A DNA stretch of 64,000 bases from Streptomyces lienomycini (GTDB lineage: Bacteria > Actinomycetota > Actinomycetes > Streptomycetales > Streptomycetaceae): the NCBI RefSeq assembly GCF_027947595.1, contig NZ_CP116257.1:868001-932000 (forward strand). Direction: 5' to 3'. This document shows positions 1-8,664 of this stretch, piece after piece. The notes below the pieces were generated by a model. It was given only the letters and a program-made list of their open reading frames with translations, was not told where the DNA came from and did no database searches. Each line of letters begins with the position of its first letter. The first letter of the stretch is position 1. The translations under genes and the position numbers were made by a program.

Positions 1-1053
1 GCCGTCCCGCTCCATGCTCGCGTCGCACTCGTGAGGCGCCTCGACGGTGATCGCCGGGGGGACGAGGGCGCGGTCCAGTGACACGCACGTCGCGGCCCGC
101 GCCGCCATCCGCGCCGCCAGCGCCGACCCCGGCAGCGCCGACAGCAACTCGGCCGCCGTGGAACGTACGTTGCGGCTGCGGTCGGCCAGGGCCCGCTCCA
201 GGAACGGCTCGTCCGCCGGTTCGAGTCCCGTCCGCAGCGAGTCGAGGAACATCAGCCGGTCCTCGGCCCGCTCCGTCGCCCAGGTCGAGGTCAGCAGCTT
301 TCGCGCGCCCGCGGGGTCGCGGGTGCGCAGCGAGGCCAGCAGGGTGACCCGCTCGGCGAACAGACCCTCGTCCCAGAGCCGCCTCACCCGCTCCTCGGCG
401 TCTGAACCGGCCGGTGCGGTCGCTCCGCCGGGGGCCGCGCGCAGGGCGAACCGCCAGTCCGGATTCAGCCGGGCCAGCCACAGGGCTCGGGGCCCCGCGA
501 ACGCCAGCGCCGCCGGCCGCAGGTCCGTACGCCCCCGCGCCGCGTCGAGCAGCGCCGGAAGCGCGTGGGGCGGTGCCGCGTAACCGCGGGCGTTCGCCGT
601 CGCCAGCCACTGGGGCAGCAGCTCCATCAGATCGGGCGCGCTGCCCCTGCGGCCACCGCCTGCCGCGCCGGGACGGTCGGTGAGCAGCATCGTGAGCCTG
701 CGGGCGGCCGCCGACGGCAGCGGCGGGCGGGGATCCCCGGGGGCCGGCTCGGGGCGCGGGGCCGCACGGGCGGGGCGCAGTCCGGCGCGGCGGCGGACGG
801 TCTCCGCGGCCGCCGCGTCCAGCAACGCGGCCGCCGCACCGGGCCCGGACGCACCACCCGGTGGAGTGCGGCGGTCCGTACCCAGCAGAGCCGACGTGAC
901 CAGCTCCTGCCACCCGTCCGCCCCGGAAGCGGACGCCTGGGTGGCGGTGGTCGCGTCGGTCTGCGCGGTCGTGGTCGCGGATGCGGTGTGTGGCCCCGGC
1001 ACGGTGGGCCGCGCCGGGGTGGGCGCTCCCGCGGGGGCGGGTGTCCTGGTCAT
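1..1053 (-). CDS. DUF5691 family protein (C-terminus beyond window)
   Basis: At least 351 codons read leftward from ATG at 1053, preceded by a GGAGGGG ribosome site; the frame runs off the left edge, so the end is missing. The N-terminus is Pro/Ala/Thr-rich and low complexity. The rest is helical, Leu/Ala/Arg-rich sequence of the kind seen in HEAT-like repeat proteins, with a GTDRR motif soon after the linker as in DUF5691 proteins. It follows the SWIM gene by 35 bases on the same strand, so the two are probably cotranscribed. Function is unknown. The family name rests on my recognition of the N-terminal pattern and on the neighbours; the scaffold role is inference. Confidence 0.7.
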   Translation of the reverse strand, partial: MTRTPAPAGAPTPARPTVPGPHTASATTTAQTDATTATQASASGADGWQELVTSALLGTDRRTPPGGASGPGAAAALLDAAAAETVRRRAGLRPARAAPRPEPAPGDPRPPLPSAAARRLTMLLTDRPGAAGGGRRGSAPDLMELLPQWLATANARGYAAPPHALPALLDAARGRTDLRPAALAFAGPRALWLARLNPDWRFALRAAPGGATAPAGSDAEERVRRLWDEGLFAERVTLLASLRTRDPAGARKLLTSTWATERAEDRLMFLDSLRTGLEPADEPFLERALADRSRNVRSTAAELLSALPGSALAARMAARAATCVSLDRALVPPAITVEAPHECDASMERDG

Positions 1054-1088
1054 GGGGTTCCCCTCCGGTTCCGGTCGTCTGGGACGGG

Positions 1089-2447
1089 TCAGCACAGCGG
1101 CACCGCCTGGCCCGGTCCGCTCGGCCAGGCCGTCAGCGGTACGAAGCCCCGGTGGCCGCACTCGCCGAAGACCGTGACGGGTGCCCCGCCCGCCAGGGCG
1201 ACCAGCCGCCACAGGCCCGGCTGGTTCCCGGCGGACCGGGCGAGCGGCAGTGCCGTGTCCCCTTCGGCGTCCGCGAGTTGCCAGCGGTCGCCGTCCGGTA
1301 CGGGAACGACCCGCTCCAGGGTCACCGGCACCGAGTCCAGCCACGGATCGTCGCGGAGGGCCTCGCCGTAGCGGGCGGCGGCCTGCGACGTCGTCACCCC
1401 TCTCGGTCGTATGCGCGCGGGCTCGGGCGGTGTGAACCGTCGGCCCAGGGCCGCCCGCTGCCTGCTGGTGCCGGGGTACGCCGAGACCTCCGCCTCCAGA
1501 GCCAGCCCCACCGGAAGCGTCAGCTCGGGGGCGCGGCCCGCGGCTCCGTAGGAGAGGAGCAGCGCGGTACGCTCCGACTCCGCGCCGTACAACCAGATAC
1601 GCCGCGTCGTCAGCCGTGCGTCCGCCGTGTCGTACTGGGCGAGGACCAGCCAGCGGTCCCGCGTCGGCGGACCGTCCGCGGACGCCGGCAGGCCGACGCG
1701 GGAACGGACCGTCGCCGCCAGCGCGTCCGGCAGCCGCTCGCGGCGCAACCAGCCCTGGTCGAGCAGGTGGAGCAGGGCGCATTCCTCGAGCAGCCGCACC
1801 GGCCAGCCGGGGCCCGACGCCGGAATGGAGCCCAACTCCCGCACCCGCGAGGCCAGCCCGGGTGCCTGGGCGTCGACCATACGGGCCGCCGTCTCCTCCC
1901 ACACCGTGTACCCCGTCTGTTCGGCGCCGGCCAGACCGCCGCGCAGGAGGTCGGCGAGCCGCTGCTCCAGCTCCGTCGCCCCCGCGGTGATCCGCGCGGC
2001 CCGCCGCTCCGCCCGCCGCCGCGCCGCCTCGTGGTCACCGGACGTGGCCGCGGGGCCGAGCGGGCCCGCCGCCTTCCCCTCCCCACGCTCCCGCCGTCCG
2101 GTGATCCACCGCTTCGCCCAGTCCGGCGCCTCCGCCCGGGGCACCGCACGCTCTCCGCCCGTCCAGAGCAGCAACAACCCCAGCACGTGCTTGCACGGCG
2201 ACTTGGCACTCGGACAACCGCACTTGTACCCGGCCCCGGTCCCGGCCCCGTCCGCGACGTCCACGACCGTCCGGTACGGCTCGCTGCCGCTGCCCGTGCA
2301 CCGCCCCCACACCGCCCCCTCGTCGTCACTCCCCACCTGCGACCACGGCCCGGCCGTACCGAGCCTGCCGCCCGCTTCGCGTGACGCGGCGTCAGGTGCC
2401 AGTGCCAGCACCTGGTCCGCGGTCCAGCGCACCCCCTGCTGAGTCAT
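1089..2447 (-). CDS. SWIM zinc-finger family protein
   Basis: A 452-residue protein with a SWIM-type zinc site near the N-terminus: Cys76, Cys78, Cys85 and His87 in the pattern CxC-x6-CxH, followed by a hydrophobic helix. SWIM domains bind nucleic acid or protein partners. The remaining 350 residues are helical with charged stretches and no catalytic motif I recognise. It resembles the E. coli YehQ type, whose gene neighbours a MoxR ATPase and a VWA gene, as here. I chose ATG at 2447; a TTG at 2477 would add ten residues but lies too close to its ribosome site. It diverges from the MoxR gene across a 131-base region. Confidence 0.85.
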   Translation of the reverse strand: MTQQGVRWTADQVLALAPDAASREAGGRLGTAGPWSQVGSDDEGAVWGRCTGSGSEPYRTVVDVADGAGTGAGYKCGCPSAKSPCKHVLGLLLLWTGGERAVPRAEAPDWAKRWITGRRERGEGKAAGPLGPAATSGDHEAARRRAERRAARITAGATELEQRLADLLRGGLAGAEQTGYTVWEETAARMVDAQAPGLASRVRELGSIPASGPGWPVRLLEECALLHLLDQGWLRRERLPDALAATVRSRVGLPASADGPPTRDRWLVLAQYDTADARLTTRRIWLYGAESERTALLLSYGAAGRAPELTLPVGLALEAEVSAYPGTSRQRAALGRRFTPPEPARIRPRGVTTSQAAARYGEALRDDPWLDSVPVTLERVVPVPDGDRWQLADAEGDTALPLARSAGNQPGLWRLVALAGGAPVTVFGECGHRGFVPLTAWPSGPGQAVPLC

Positions 2448-2578
2448 GCCATCGAAGGTAGATCCCCCCACTGACAATGCCTCCGGCGAGAGCGTTTGTG
2501 CAGGTCAGAGTGATTGTCAGTGGTGTGGTGCACCGTGGATGGCAGAGGGGACCGGCTCAGCTGGAGGGGGAAACGGCC
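2448..2578. promoter_or_regulatory. Divergent promoter region with 11-bp inverted repeat
   Basis: The region between the SWIM and MoxR starts holds two perfect copies of ATTGTCAGTGG in opposite orientation, at 2468-2478 and 2513-2523, 45 bases centre to centre. Each contains TTGTCA, close to a -35 hexamer and reading outward on each strand, but I find no convincing -10 at the proper distance. It could be an operator pair that controls both arms, or paired promoter elements. The repeat is seen directly; the regulatory role is inference. Confidence 0.5.
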
Positions 2579-3688
2579 ATGCCCGTATTCGTAGGACGGA
2601 CGCCCGAGGCGGAGGTGCTGCGGCCGCACGCCGAGCACGCCTTCGCGGCCGAACTGGCGGCGCTGGCCGCGCAGGACGACCGCCCGCGTCCGGACCGCTG
2701 GAAGCTGTCGCCGTGGGCCGTCGCCACCTACCTGCTCGGCGGCACCCTGCCCGACGGCACGGTGATCACCCCGAAGTACGTCGGGCCGCGCGGCATCGTC
2801 GAGGTCGCCGTCAGCACCCTCGCCACCGACCGCGCCCTGCTCCTGCTCGGCGTGCCCGGCACCGCGAAGACCTGGGTGTCCGAGCACCTCGCCGCCGCCG
2901 TCAGCGGCGACTCGACCCTGCTGGTGCAGGGCACGGCCGGCACCCCCGAGGAAGCGATCCGCTACGGCTGGAACTACGCACGGCTCCTCGCTCACGGCCC
3001 CAGCCGGGACGCCCTCGTGCCCAGCCCCGTCATGCGGGCCATGGCGGAGGGGATGACGGCCCGGGTGGAGGAGCTGACCCGCGTCCCGGCCGACGTGCAG
3101 GACTCCCTGATCACGATCCTGTCGGAGAAGACCCTGCCGATACCGGAGCTGGGCCAGGAGGTGCAGGCGGTCCGGGGCTTCAACCTGATCGCCACCGCCA
3201 ACGACCGCGACCGCGGCGTCAACGACCTCTCCAGCGCCCTGCGCCGCCGCTTCAACACCGTGGTCCTGCCGCTGCCGCGGACCACCGAGGCCGAGGTCGA
3301 CATCGTCACGCGCCGCGTCGACCAGCTCGGCCGCTCCCTCGACCTGCCGTCGGCACCCGACGGCGCCGACGAGATCCGCCGTGTCGTCACCGTCTTCCGC
3401 GAGCTGCGCGACGGGCTCACGAGCGACGGCCGCACGAAGATCAAGTCGCCCAGCGGCACACTGTCCACGGCCGAGGCCATCTCCGTCGTCACCGGCGGCC
3501 TCGCGCTGGCCGCCCACTTCGGCGACGGGGTGCTGCGACCCGGCGACGTCGCCGCCGGCGTCCTCGGCGCGGTCGTGCGCGACCCGGGCACCGATCGCGT
3601 CGTCTGGCAGGAGTATCTGGAGACGGTCGTGCGCGAGCGCGACGGCTGGCACGACTTCTACCGGGCCTGCCGGGAGGTGACCGCGTGA
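2579..3688 (+). CDS. MoxR-type AAA+ ATPase (YehL-like)
   Basis: A 369-residue AAA+ ATPase. Walker A is GVPGTAKT at residues 91-98. The Walker B region is degenerate, with an EELTR core near 164-168 followed by the VQDSL helix typical of MoxR proteins. Sensor 1 is the IATAND segment near 204-209 and an arginine-finger-like RRRFN follows near 222-226. MoxR ATPases act as chaperones or assembly factors together with VWA partners, and such a partner is encoded two genes downstream. ATG at 2579 has an excellent GGAGGGGG site; longer in-frame readings upstream lack one. The YehL subfamily label follows from the gene neighbourhood; the ATPase assignment itself is firm. Confidence 0.88.
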   Translation: MPVFVGRTPEAEVLRPHAEHAFAAELAALAAQDDRPRPDRWKLSPWAVATYLLGGTLPDGTVITPKYVGPRGIVEVAVSTLATDRALLLLGVPGTAKTWVSEHLAAAVSGDSTLLVQGTAGTPEEAIRYGWNYARLLAHGPSRDALVPSPVMRAMAEGMTARVEELTRVPADVQDSLITILSEKTLPIPELGQEVQAVRGFNLIATANDRDRGVNDLSSALRRRFNTVVLPLPRTTEAEVDIVTRRVDQLGRSLDLPSAPDGADEIRRVVTVFRELRDGLTSDGRTKIKSPSGTLSTAEAISVVTGGLALAAHFGDGVLRPGDVAAGVLGAVVRDPGTDRVVWQEYLETVVRERDGWHDFYRACREVTA

Positions 3689-3797
3689 ACACCATGCGGA
3701 CGCGGACGCGGACGCGACGCGGAACGGGGACGACCTTGGCCGCCATGACGGGAAGCGCCGGGGACTCGGCCTGGACCCGTGGGCGAGGGGGGACACC

Positions 3798-6320
3798 GTG
3801 ACGGGCGCCGACCGGGCCGGGAGCGGCGGATCCGGCCCGCCGGGGAGCGCGGCGGACGCGGGGAAGCCCGACGGCGGGCCGCTGCTGCTGGGCGTACGCC
3901 ACCACGGGCCGGGGTCGGCCCGGGCGGTGCGGGCCGCCCTGGACGCGGCCGGGCCGGGGGTCGTGCTGATCGAAGGGCCCCCGGAGGCCGACGTCCTGAT
4001 CCCGCTGGCCGCCGACCAGGACATGCGGCCGCCGGTCGCGCTCCTCGCCCACGCCGTGGACGAACCCGGCCGCTCCGCCTTCTGGCCGCTGGCCGAGTTC
4101 TCCCCGGAATGGGTGGCCGTCCGCTGGGCCCTCGAACACGACGTCCCCGCCCGCTTCGTCGACCTCCCGGCCGCGCACACGCTGACATGGCGGGCGGCGG
4201 ACGACCGCACGGCCGACCGGGACACGGCTGACCAGGGCACGACAGACCGGGACACGGCCGACGAACCGGCCCCCGCCTCCTTCGCCGACGTCCGGGGCGA
4301 TCCGCTCGCCGCCCTCGCCGAGGCCGCCGGCCACGACGATCCGGAGCGCTGGTGGGAGGACGTGGTCGAGCACCGGGGCGCGGGAGCCGGCGACGCGCTC
4401 GCTCCGTTCGCGGCGCTCGAGGAGGCGATGGGAGCGCTGCGGGAGACCGAGAACGACGTCGAGCGGGACGGGGACGGGGACGGCGGGCACGACCGGGACC
4501 TCGTCAGGGAGGCCTACATGCGGCTCCAGGTCCGGGCGGCGCGGCGGGAGTTCCCCCGGGGGGTGGCCGTGGTCTGCGGGGCGTGGCACGTGCCCGCGCT
4601 GCGGCGCAGGACCACCGTCGCCGCCGACCGCGCCCTGTTGAGGGGGCTGCCCAGGACCAAGGTGGACATGACCTGGGTGCCCTGGACGCATCGCCGACTG
4701 TCGCGGACCGGCGGGTACGGGGCGGGCATCGAGTCGCCGGGCTGGTACGCGCATCTGTTCGCCGCCCCCGACCGGCCCGTGGAGCGCTGGCTGACCAAGG
4801 TGGCCGGACTGCTGCGGGAGGAGGACAGGATCGTCTCCCCGGCGCACGTCGTCGAGGCGACGCGGCTGGCCGGCACGCTCGCGGCGGTGCGCGGGCGTCC
4901 GCTGCCCGGACTGGGCGAGACGACGGATGCCGTACGGGCGGTGATGTGCGACGGCTCGGACGTGCCGCTGGCCCTGGTCCACGACCGCCTGGTGGTGGGG
5001 GACGTACTGGGGGAGGTCCCGGCGGGGGCGCCCGCGGTGCCGTTGCAGCGGGACCTGACCAGGCTCCAGCGGCGGCTGCGGCTCAAGCCCGACGCCGCGC
5101 GGCGGGAGCTGGACCTGGACCTGCGCAGGGACACCGACGCGGAGCGCAGCAGGCTGCTGCACCGGCTGCGGCTGCTCGGCGTCGACTGGGGCGAGCCGGC
5201 CGCCTCGCGCGGTACGGGCACGTTCCGGGAGACGTGGCGGCTGCGGTGGGAGCCGGAGCTGTCGGTACGGATCGCCGAGGCGGGGGTGTGGGGCACGACC
5301 GTCCTGTCCGCCGCGACCGCCAGGGCCGAGGCGGACGCCGTCACCGCGCGGGGCCTCGCCGAGGTCACCGCCCTCGCCGAACGCTGCCTGCTGGCCGACC
5401 TGCCGGACGCGCTCTCGCCCGTGATGCGGATACTCGCCGACCGGGCGGCCCTCGACACGGACGTCGGCCACCTCGCCCAGGCCCTGCCCGCCCTCGTCCG
5501 CTCGCTGCGCTACGGCGATGTGCGCGGCACGGACACCGGAGCCCTGGCCGAGGTCGCCGCCGGTCTCGCCGAGCGCGTCTTCGTCGGCCTGCCGGCTGCC
5601 TGCACCGCCCTGGACGCCGACGCGGCCGAGGAGATGCGCGGGCACGTGGACGCCGTGCACGGGGCGGTGGGCCTGCTCGGCGACGCCCCCGCACCGGGCC
5701 ACGGCGACCTGCGCTCCCGCTGGCGGGCCGTGCTGCGGACCCTGTCCACGCGGGACACCGTGTCCGGCGTCGTCCGCGGACGTGCCGTACGGCTCCTGCT
5801 GGACGACGGCCGACTGGCTCACGACGAGGCGGCGCGGCTCATGGGCCTGGTGCTGTCCCCGGGGACGCCACCCGCGGACGCGGCGGCCTGGATCGAGGGC
5901 TTCGTCGGCGGCGGCTCGGGCGGCGGCATGCTCCTCCTGCACGACGAGCGGCTGCTCGGCCTGATCGACGCCTGGCTGACCGGCGTGCCCGCGGACGCCT
6001 TCACGGACGTACTGCCCCTGCTGCGCCGTACCTTCTCCGCCTACGAGCCCGGGGTGCGCCGCGGCCTCGGCGAGCTGGTCCGGCGCGGGCCCGGCGCGCG
6101 GGGGAGCGTGACGGCGGCCGGTACGGCCACGGCGGGCTTCGGGCCCGGCCTCGACACGGCGCGGGCCGACGCGGTGCTGCCCGTGGTCCGGCTGCTGCTG
6201 GGCCGGGACACGCAGGCCGGGACGGACACGGGCACCGGAGCCACCGGGCCCGGCCCGACGGGCGAGGACGGACGGCCGCCGGGGCCCGGTGGCAACGACC
6301 TGGTGGGGGCGGAGACGTGA
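3798..6320 (+). CDS. DUF5682 family protein
   Basis: A large 840-residue protein starting at GTG with a GAGGGGGG site, 109 bases after the MoxR gene. Near the N-terminus are a VRHHGPGS motif and, about 30 residues later, IEGPPEAD; near residue 260 lies CGAWHVPAL. This spacing of His, Glu and GxxH recalls the TraB/EreA-like metallohydrolase fold, but that is my inference and not an established activity. Around residues 135-155 there is a low-complexity insertion built on repeats of the type DRDTAD. The C-terminal half is helical, and the last 40 residues are Gly/Pro/Thr-rich. It shares a GTGA overlap with the VWA gene, implying translational coupling. Function unknown. Confidence 0.8.
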   Translation: MTGADRAGSGGSGPPGSAADAGKPDGGPLLLGVRHHGPGSARAVRAALDAAGPGVVLIEGPPEADVLIPLAADQDMRPPVALLAHAVDEPGRSAFWPLAEFSPEWVAVRWALEHDVPARFVDLPAAHTLTWRAADDRTADRDTADQGTTDRDTADEPAPASFADVRGDPLAALAEAAGHDDPERWWEDVVEHRGAGAGDALAPFAALEEAMGALRETENDVERDGDGDGGHDRDLVREAYMRLQVRAARREFPRGVAVVCGAWHVPALRRRTTVAADRALLRGLPRTKVDMTWVPWTHRRLSRTGGYGAGIESPGWYAHLFAAPDRPVERWLTKVAGLLREEDRIVSPAHVVEATRLAGTLAAVRGRPLPGLGETTDAVRAVMCDGSDVPLALVHDRLVVGDVLGEVPAGAPAVPLQRDLTRLQRRLRLKPDAARRELDLDLRRDTDAERSRLLHRLRLLGVDWGEPAASRGTGTFRETWRLRWEPELSVRIAEAGVWGTTVLSAATARAEADAVTARGLAEVTALAERCLLADLPDALSPVMRILADRAALDTDVGHLAQALPALVRSLRYGDVRGTDTGALAEVAAGLAERVFVGLPAACTALDADAAEEMRGHVDAVHGAVGLLGDAPAPGHGDLRSRWRAVLRTLSTRDTVSGVVRGRAVRLLLDDGRLAHDEAARLMGLVLSPGTPPADAAAWIEGFVGGGSGGGMLLLHDERLLGLIDAWLTGVPADAFTDVLPLLRRTFSAYEPGVRRGLGELVRRGPGARGSVTAAGTATAGFGPGLDTARADAVLPVVRLLLGRDTQAGTDTGTGATGPGPTGEDGRPPGPGGNDLVGAET

Positions 6321-7489
6321 CGACGACCGAACCGGTGGAATGCGACGCGACGCAGGAGCGGCTGCGGCGATGGCGTCTGGTCCTGGGCGGCGGCCCGGCC
6401 GACGGCACCGGTCACGCGCCGCACGGACGGGACGCCGCGATGGACGGCGCGCTCACCGCCCTCTACGGAAAGGGGGAGGGACCGCGCGCGGGGCGGGACC
6501 GTTCGGCGGGGCTCGGGGCCTCCGCGCCCGCCGTGGCGCGCTGGCTGGGGGACATCCGGACCTACTTCCCCTCCTCCGTCGTGCGGATCATGCAGCGGGA
6601 CGCGATCGACCGCCTCGGGCTCGCCACGCTCCTGCTGGAGCCGGAGATGCTGGCGGCCGTGGAGGCCGACGTGCACCTCGTCGGCGCCCTGCTGTCCCTG
6701 AACAAGGCCCTGCCGGAGACGACGAGGGAGACGGCGCGGGCCGTCGTGCGCAAGGTCGTCGAGGACCTGGAGGAGCGGCTCGCCACCCGTACGCGTGCCG
6801 CGCTGACCGGGGCCCTGGACCGCGGCGCACGCACCAGCCGCCCCCGTCACCACGACATCGACTGGAACCGCACGATCGCGGCCAACCTCAGGCACTACCT
6901 GCCGGAGCACCGGACCGTCGTGCCGGAGCGGCTCGTCGGTTACGGGCGGGCGTCCCGCTCGGTGAGGAAGGAGGTCGTCCTCTGCGTCGACCAGTCCGGG
7001 TCGATGGCGGCGTCCGTCGTGTACGCGTCCGTGTTCGGCGCGGTGCTGGCGTCCATGCGCGCGATCGACACCCGGCTCGTCGTCTTCGACACGTCGGTCG
7101 TCGACCTCACCGACCAGCTCGACGACCCGGTCGACGTGCTCTTCGGCACCCGCCTGGGGGGTGGTACGGACATCAACCGCGCGCTGGCCTACTGCCAGTC
7201 GCGGATCACCCGGCCCACGGAGACGGTGGTCGTGCTGATCAGCGACCTGTACGAGGGAGGCATACGGAACGAGATGCTCAAGCGGGTCGCGGCGATGAAG
7301 GCGGCGGGGGTGCAGTTCGTGACGCTGCTCGCGCTGTCCGACGAGGGGACGCCCGCGTACGACCGGGACCACGCGGCGGCGCTCGCCGCGCTCGACGCAC
7401 CGGCCTTCGCCTGCACGCCCGATCTCTTCCCGGAGGTGATGGCGGCGGCGATCGAGAAGCGCCCCCTGCCGATACCGGACGCGGGCTGA
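6317..7489 (+). CDS. VWA domain-containing protein (MoxR partner, YehP-like)
   Basis: A 390-residue protein with a helical N-terminal half and a C-terminal von Willebrand factor A domain. The metal-ion-dependent adhesion site is visible as DQSGSM at residues 225-230, with the supporting Thr in GGGTD about 70 residues later and an LISDLYEGG strand after that. MoxR-associated VWA proteins usually bind the ATPase and a substrate in the cytoplasm, and no signal peptide or membrane segment is present here. The GTG start overlaps the DUF5682 stop as GTGA. It ends the rightward arm of the locus; I see no strong terminator straight after it. Confidence 0.88.
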   Translation: MTTTEPVECDATQERLRRWRLVLGGGPADGTGHAPHGRDAAMDGALTALYGKGEGPRAGRDRSAGLGASAPAVARWLGDIRTYFPSSVVRIMQRDAIDRLGLATLLLEPEMLAAVEADVHLVGALLSLNKALPETTRETARAVVRKVVEDLEERLATRTRAALTGALDRGARTSRPRHHDIDWNRTIAANLRHYLPEHRTVVPERLVGYGRASRSVRKEVVLCVDQSGSMAASVVYASVFGAVLASMRAIDTRLVVFDTSVVDLTDQLDDPVDVLFGTRLGGGTDINRALAYCQSRITRPTETVVVLISDLYEGGIRNEMLKRVAAMKAAGVQFVTLLALSDEGTPAYDRDHAAALAALDAPAFACTPDLFPEVMAAAIEKRPLPIPDAG

Positions 7490-7611
7490 CGACTTGTCGA
7501 TCCGGGGCGGCCCGATTCGGGTGGGCAAAGGGGATATGACGGGCCGTCGGTGCGGCCGGGCTTGCGCGACCTCCGGATCCCCGTGCGAGTATCGCGCGGC
7601 GTGTCGACGCG

Positions 7612-8004
7612 ATGTCCGACGCGCGGCCCGTTCCGCCGCACGGGAGGAACCTCCCCCTCTTGATCTGGTCAGCTGCCCTGCCCGATGCCGCTCCGCGCGT
7701 GGTGCGCGTCGGGTTCGGTCCGCAGCCCCGCGTCGGAGCGGTGCCCGAGGCGCACACAGGCACCGACCGGGCCGGGCCCGCGCCCACCGAGTACGCCCCC
7801 TCCCGCCACGCACCCACCGGCGACCCCGACGGCGCGCTCGGCTCCGCGTCCGGCGCCGACCGGGGGACGCCGCGGCACGGGGACGTACGCGCGGTCGCCC
7901 CACAGCCCCGGATCACGTTCCGGCCCCTGTCCGAAGCCCCGGAGCGAGTCGACGCGCCCGCGGTCCGGGAGCCGTACCGCGACATCCCCGTCTCTCCCGC
8001 CTGA
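7612..8004 (+). CDS. Possible small hypothetical protein
   Basis: A 130-codon open frame with only about 14 codons ending in A or T, close to the bias of genuine Streptomyces genes, and a protein-like composition with no Cys and reasonable Asp, Glu and Val. It is Pro/Arg/Ala-rich and probably disordered, with no recognisable domain. Against it: no ribosome site precedes the ATG, and the opposite strand has the same third positions open, although its translation is Cys/Ser/Arg-rich and looks unnatural. A terminator-like hairpin follows 357 bases after the stop. I regard it as possible, not established. Confidence 0.3.
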   Translation: MSDARPVPPHGRNLPLLIWSAALPDAAPRVVRVGFGPQPRVGAVPEAHTGTDRAGPAPTEYAPSRHAPTGDPDGALGSASGADRGTPRHGDVRAVAPQPRITFRPLSEAPERVDAPAVREPYRDIPVSPA

Positions 8005-8360
8005 ACGTCCGCTCCCGCCGCCGCGCCCGCCACGCAACACAGCCCCCTCCGCGCTCGCCGCCCGGACGCCCCCGCGTCCGCCCCCCACGGTTCGGCATCC
8101 CGTCCCGGCACCCCGGAACACCCCGCCCGGTGTCCGGGGCACGCCACCGGCGCCTCGTGGCCACCTCCGCGGCAGGCACCGACTTCTCCGCGGCAGGCAC
8201 CGACCCCGCGGGGGGCCAGGCCCCGGACACGGCCGAAAGCCGTCGGCCTCCGGAGGGCCGAACCCCCGCGGTCCGGGTCGGCAGGTCCCCATTGGGGTGG
8301 GGATCAGCCGGCCCGCACCCCGGGCGGACCGCACCCGTGCGGCCCGCCCGGGAGCCCACG

Positions 8361-8395
8361 GGCCTCACCGGGTCCAACCCCAACCCGGTGAGGCC
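8361..8395. terminator. 13-bp perfect hairpin, terminator-like
   Basis: GGCCTCACCGGGT at 8361-8373 pairs exactly with 8383-8395 around a nine-base loop. It lies 270 bases before sucC and may end transcription entering from the left. There is no U tract, as is usual in this genus. Confidence 0.5.
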
Positions 8396-8664
8396 CTCCA
8401 CCGACGCGCGGAGAGGCTCCGTATCCGACTCACACCCGGCACGGCGTGCCAGTGAGCGCGGCATCATGTGACAGGCATCACCGCTCAGGTGTGACCCACG
8501 ATTTAGAGACCCTCCGCATGCGGCGATAACCTGCGAGACGGACATGCCGCGCGCTCGGACACCGTGTGCGCCCCCCTTGTGACTCACAGCGGACGTCACG
8601 TTGCCCTTCGCGGCACGCCCACGCATCCAACGAACCGCGAGATCACTGATAGGGACGGAAGCGC

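Larger units (their letters stand above)
7490..8664. other. Long mostly non-coding stretch between VWA gene and sucC
   Basis: About 1.2 kb without a firmly supported gene. It contains one possible small gene (7612-8004), a duplicated 16-base segment CGCGGCAGGCACCGAC around 8168-8202, a GC-rich dyad near 8244-8262, a 13-bp hairpin at 8361-8395, and the sucC upstream region. The last includes an 11-base near-palindrome TGTGACTCACA at 8578-8588. I see no tRNA and no riboswitch signature. Confidence 0.6.

Noticed and set aside
3489..5942. Long open frame of 817 codons on the minus strand opposite DUF5682
   Set aside because: It is antisense to a well-supported gene, has no ribosome site, and its translation is Arg/Gly/Gln-rich without any domain. 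It is a shadow caused by high GC content.
8578..8588. TGTGACTCACA near-palindrome upstream of sucC as a CRP-type site
   Set aside because: CRP-family sites need about six bases between half sites and here there is one; too short to support.
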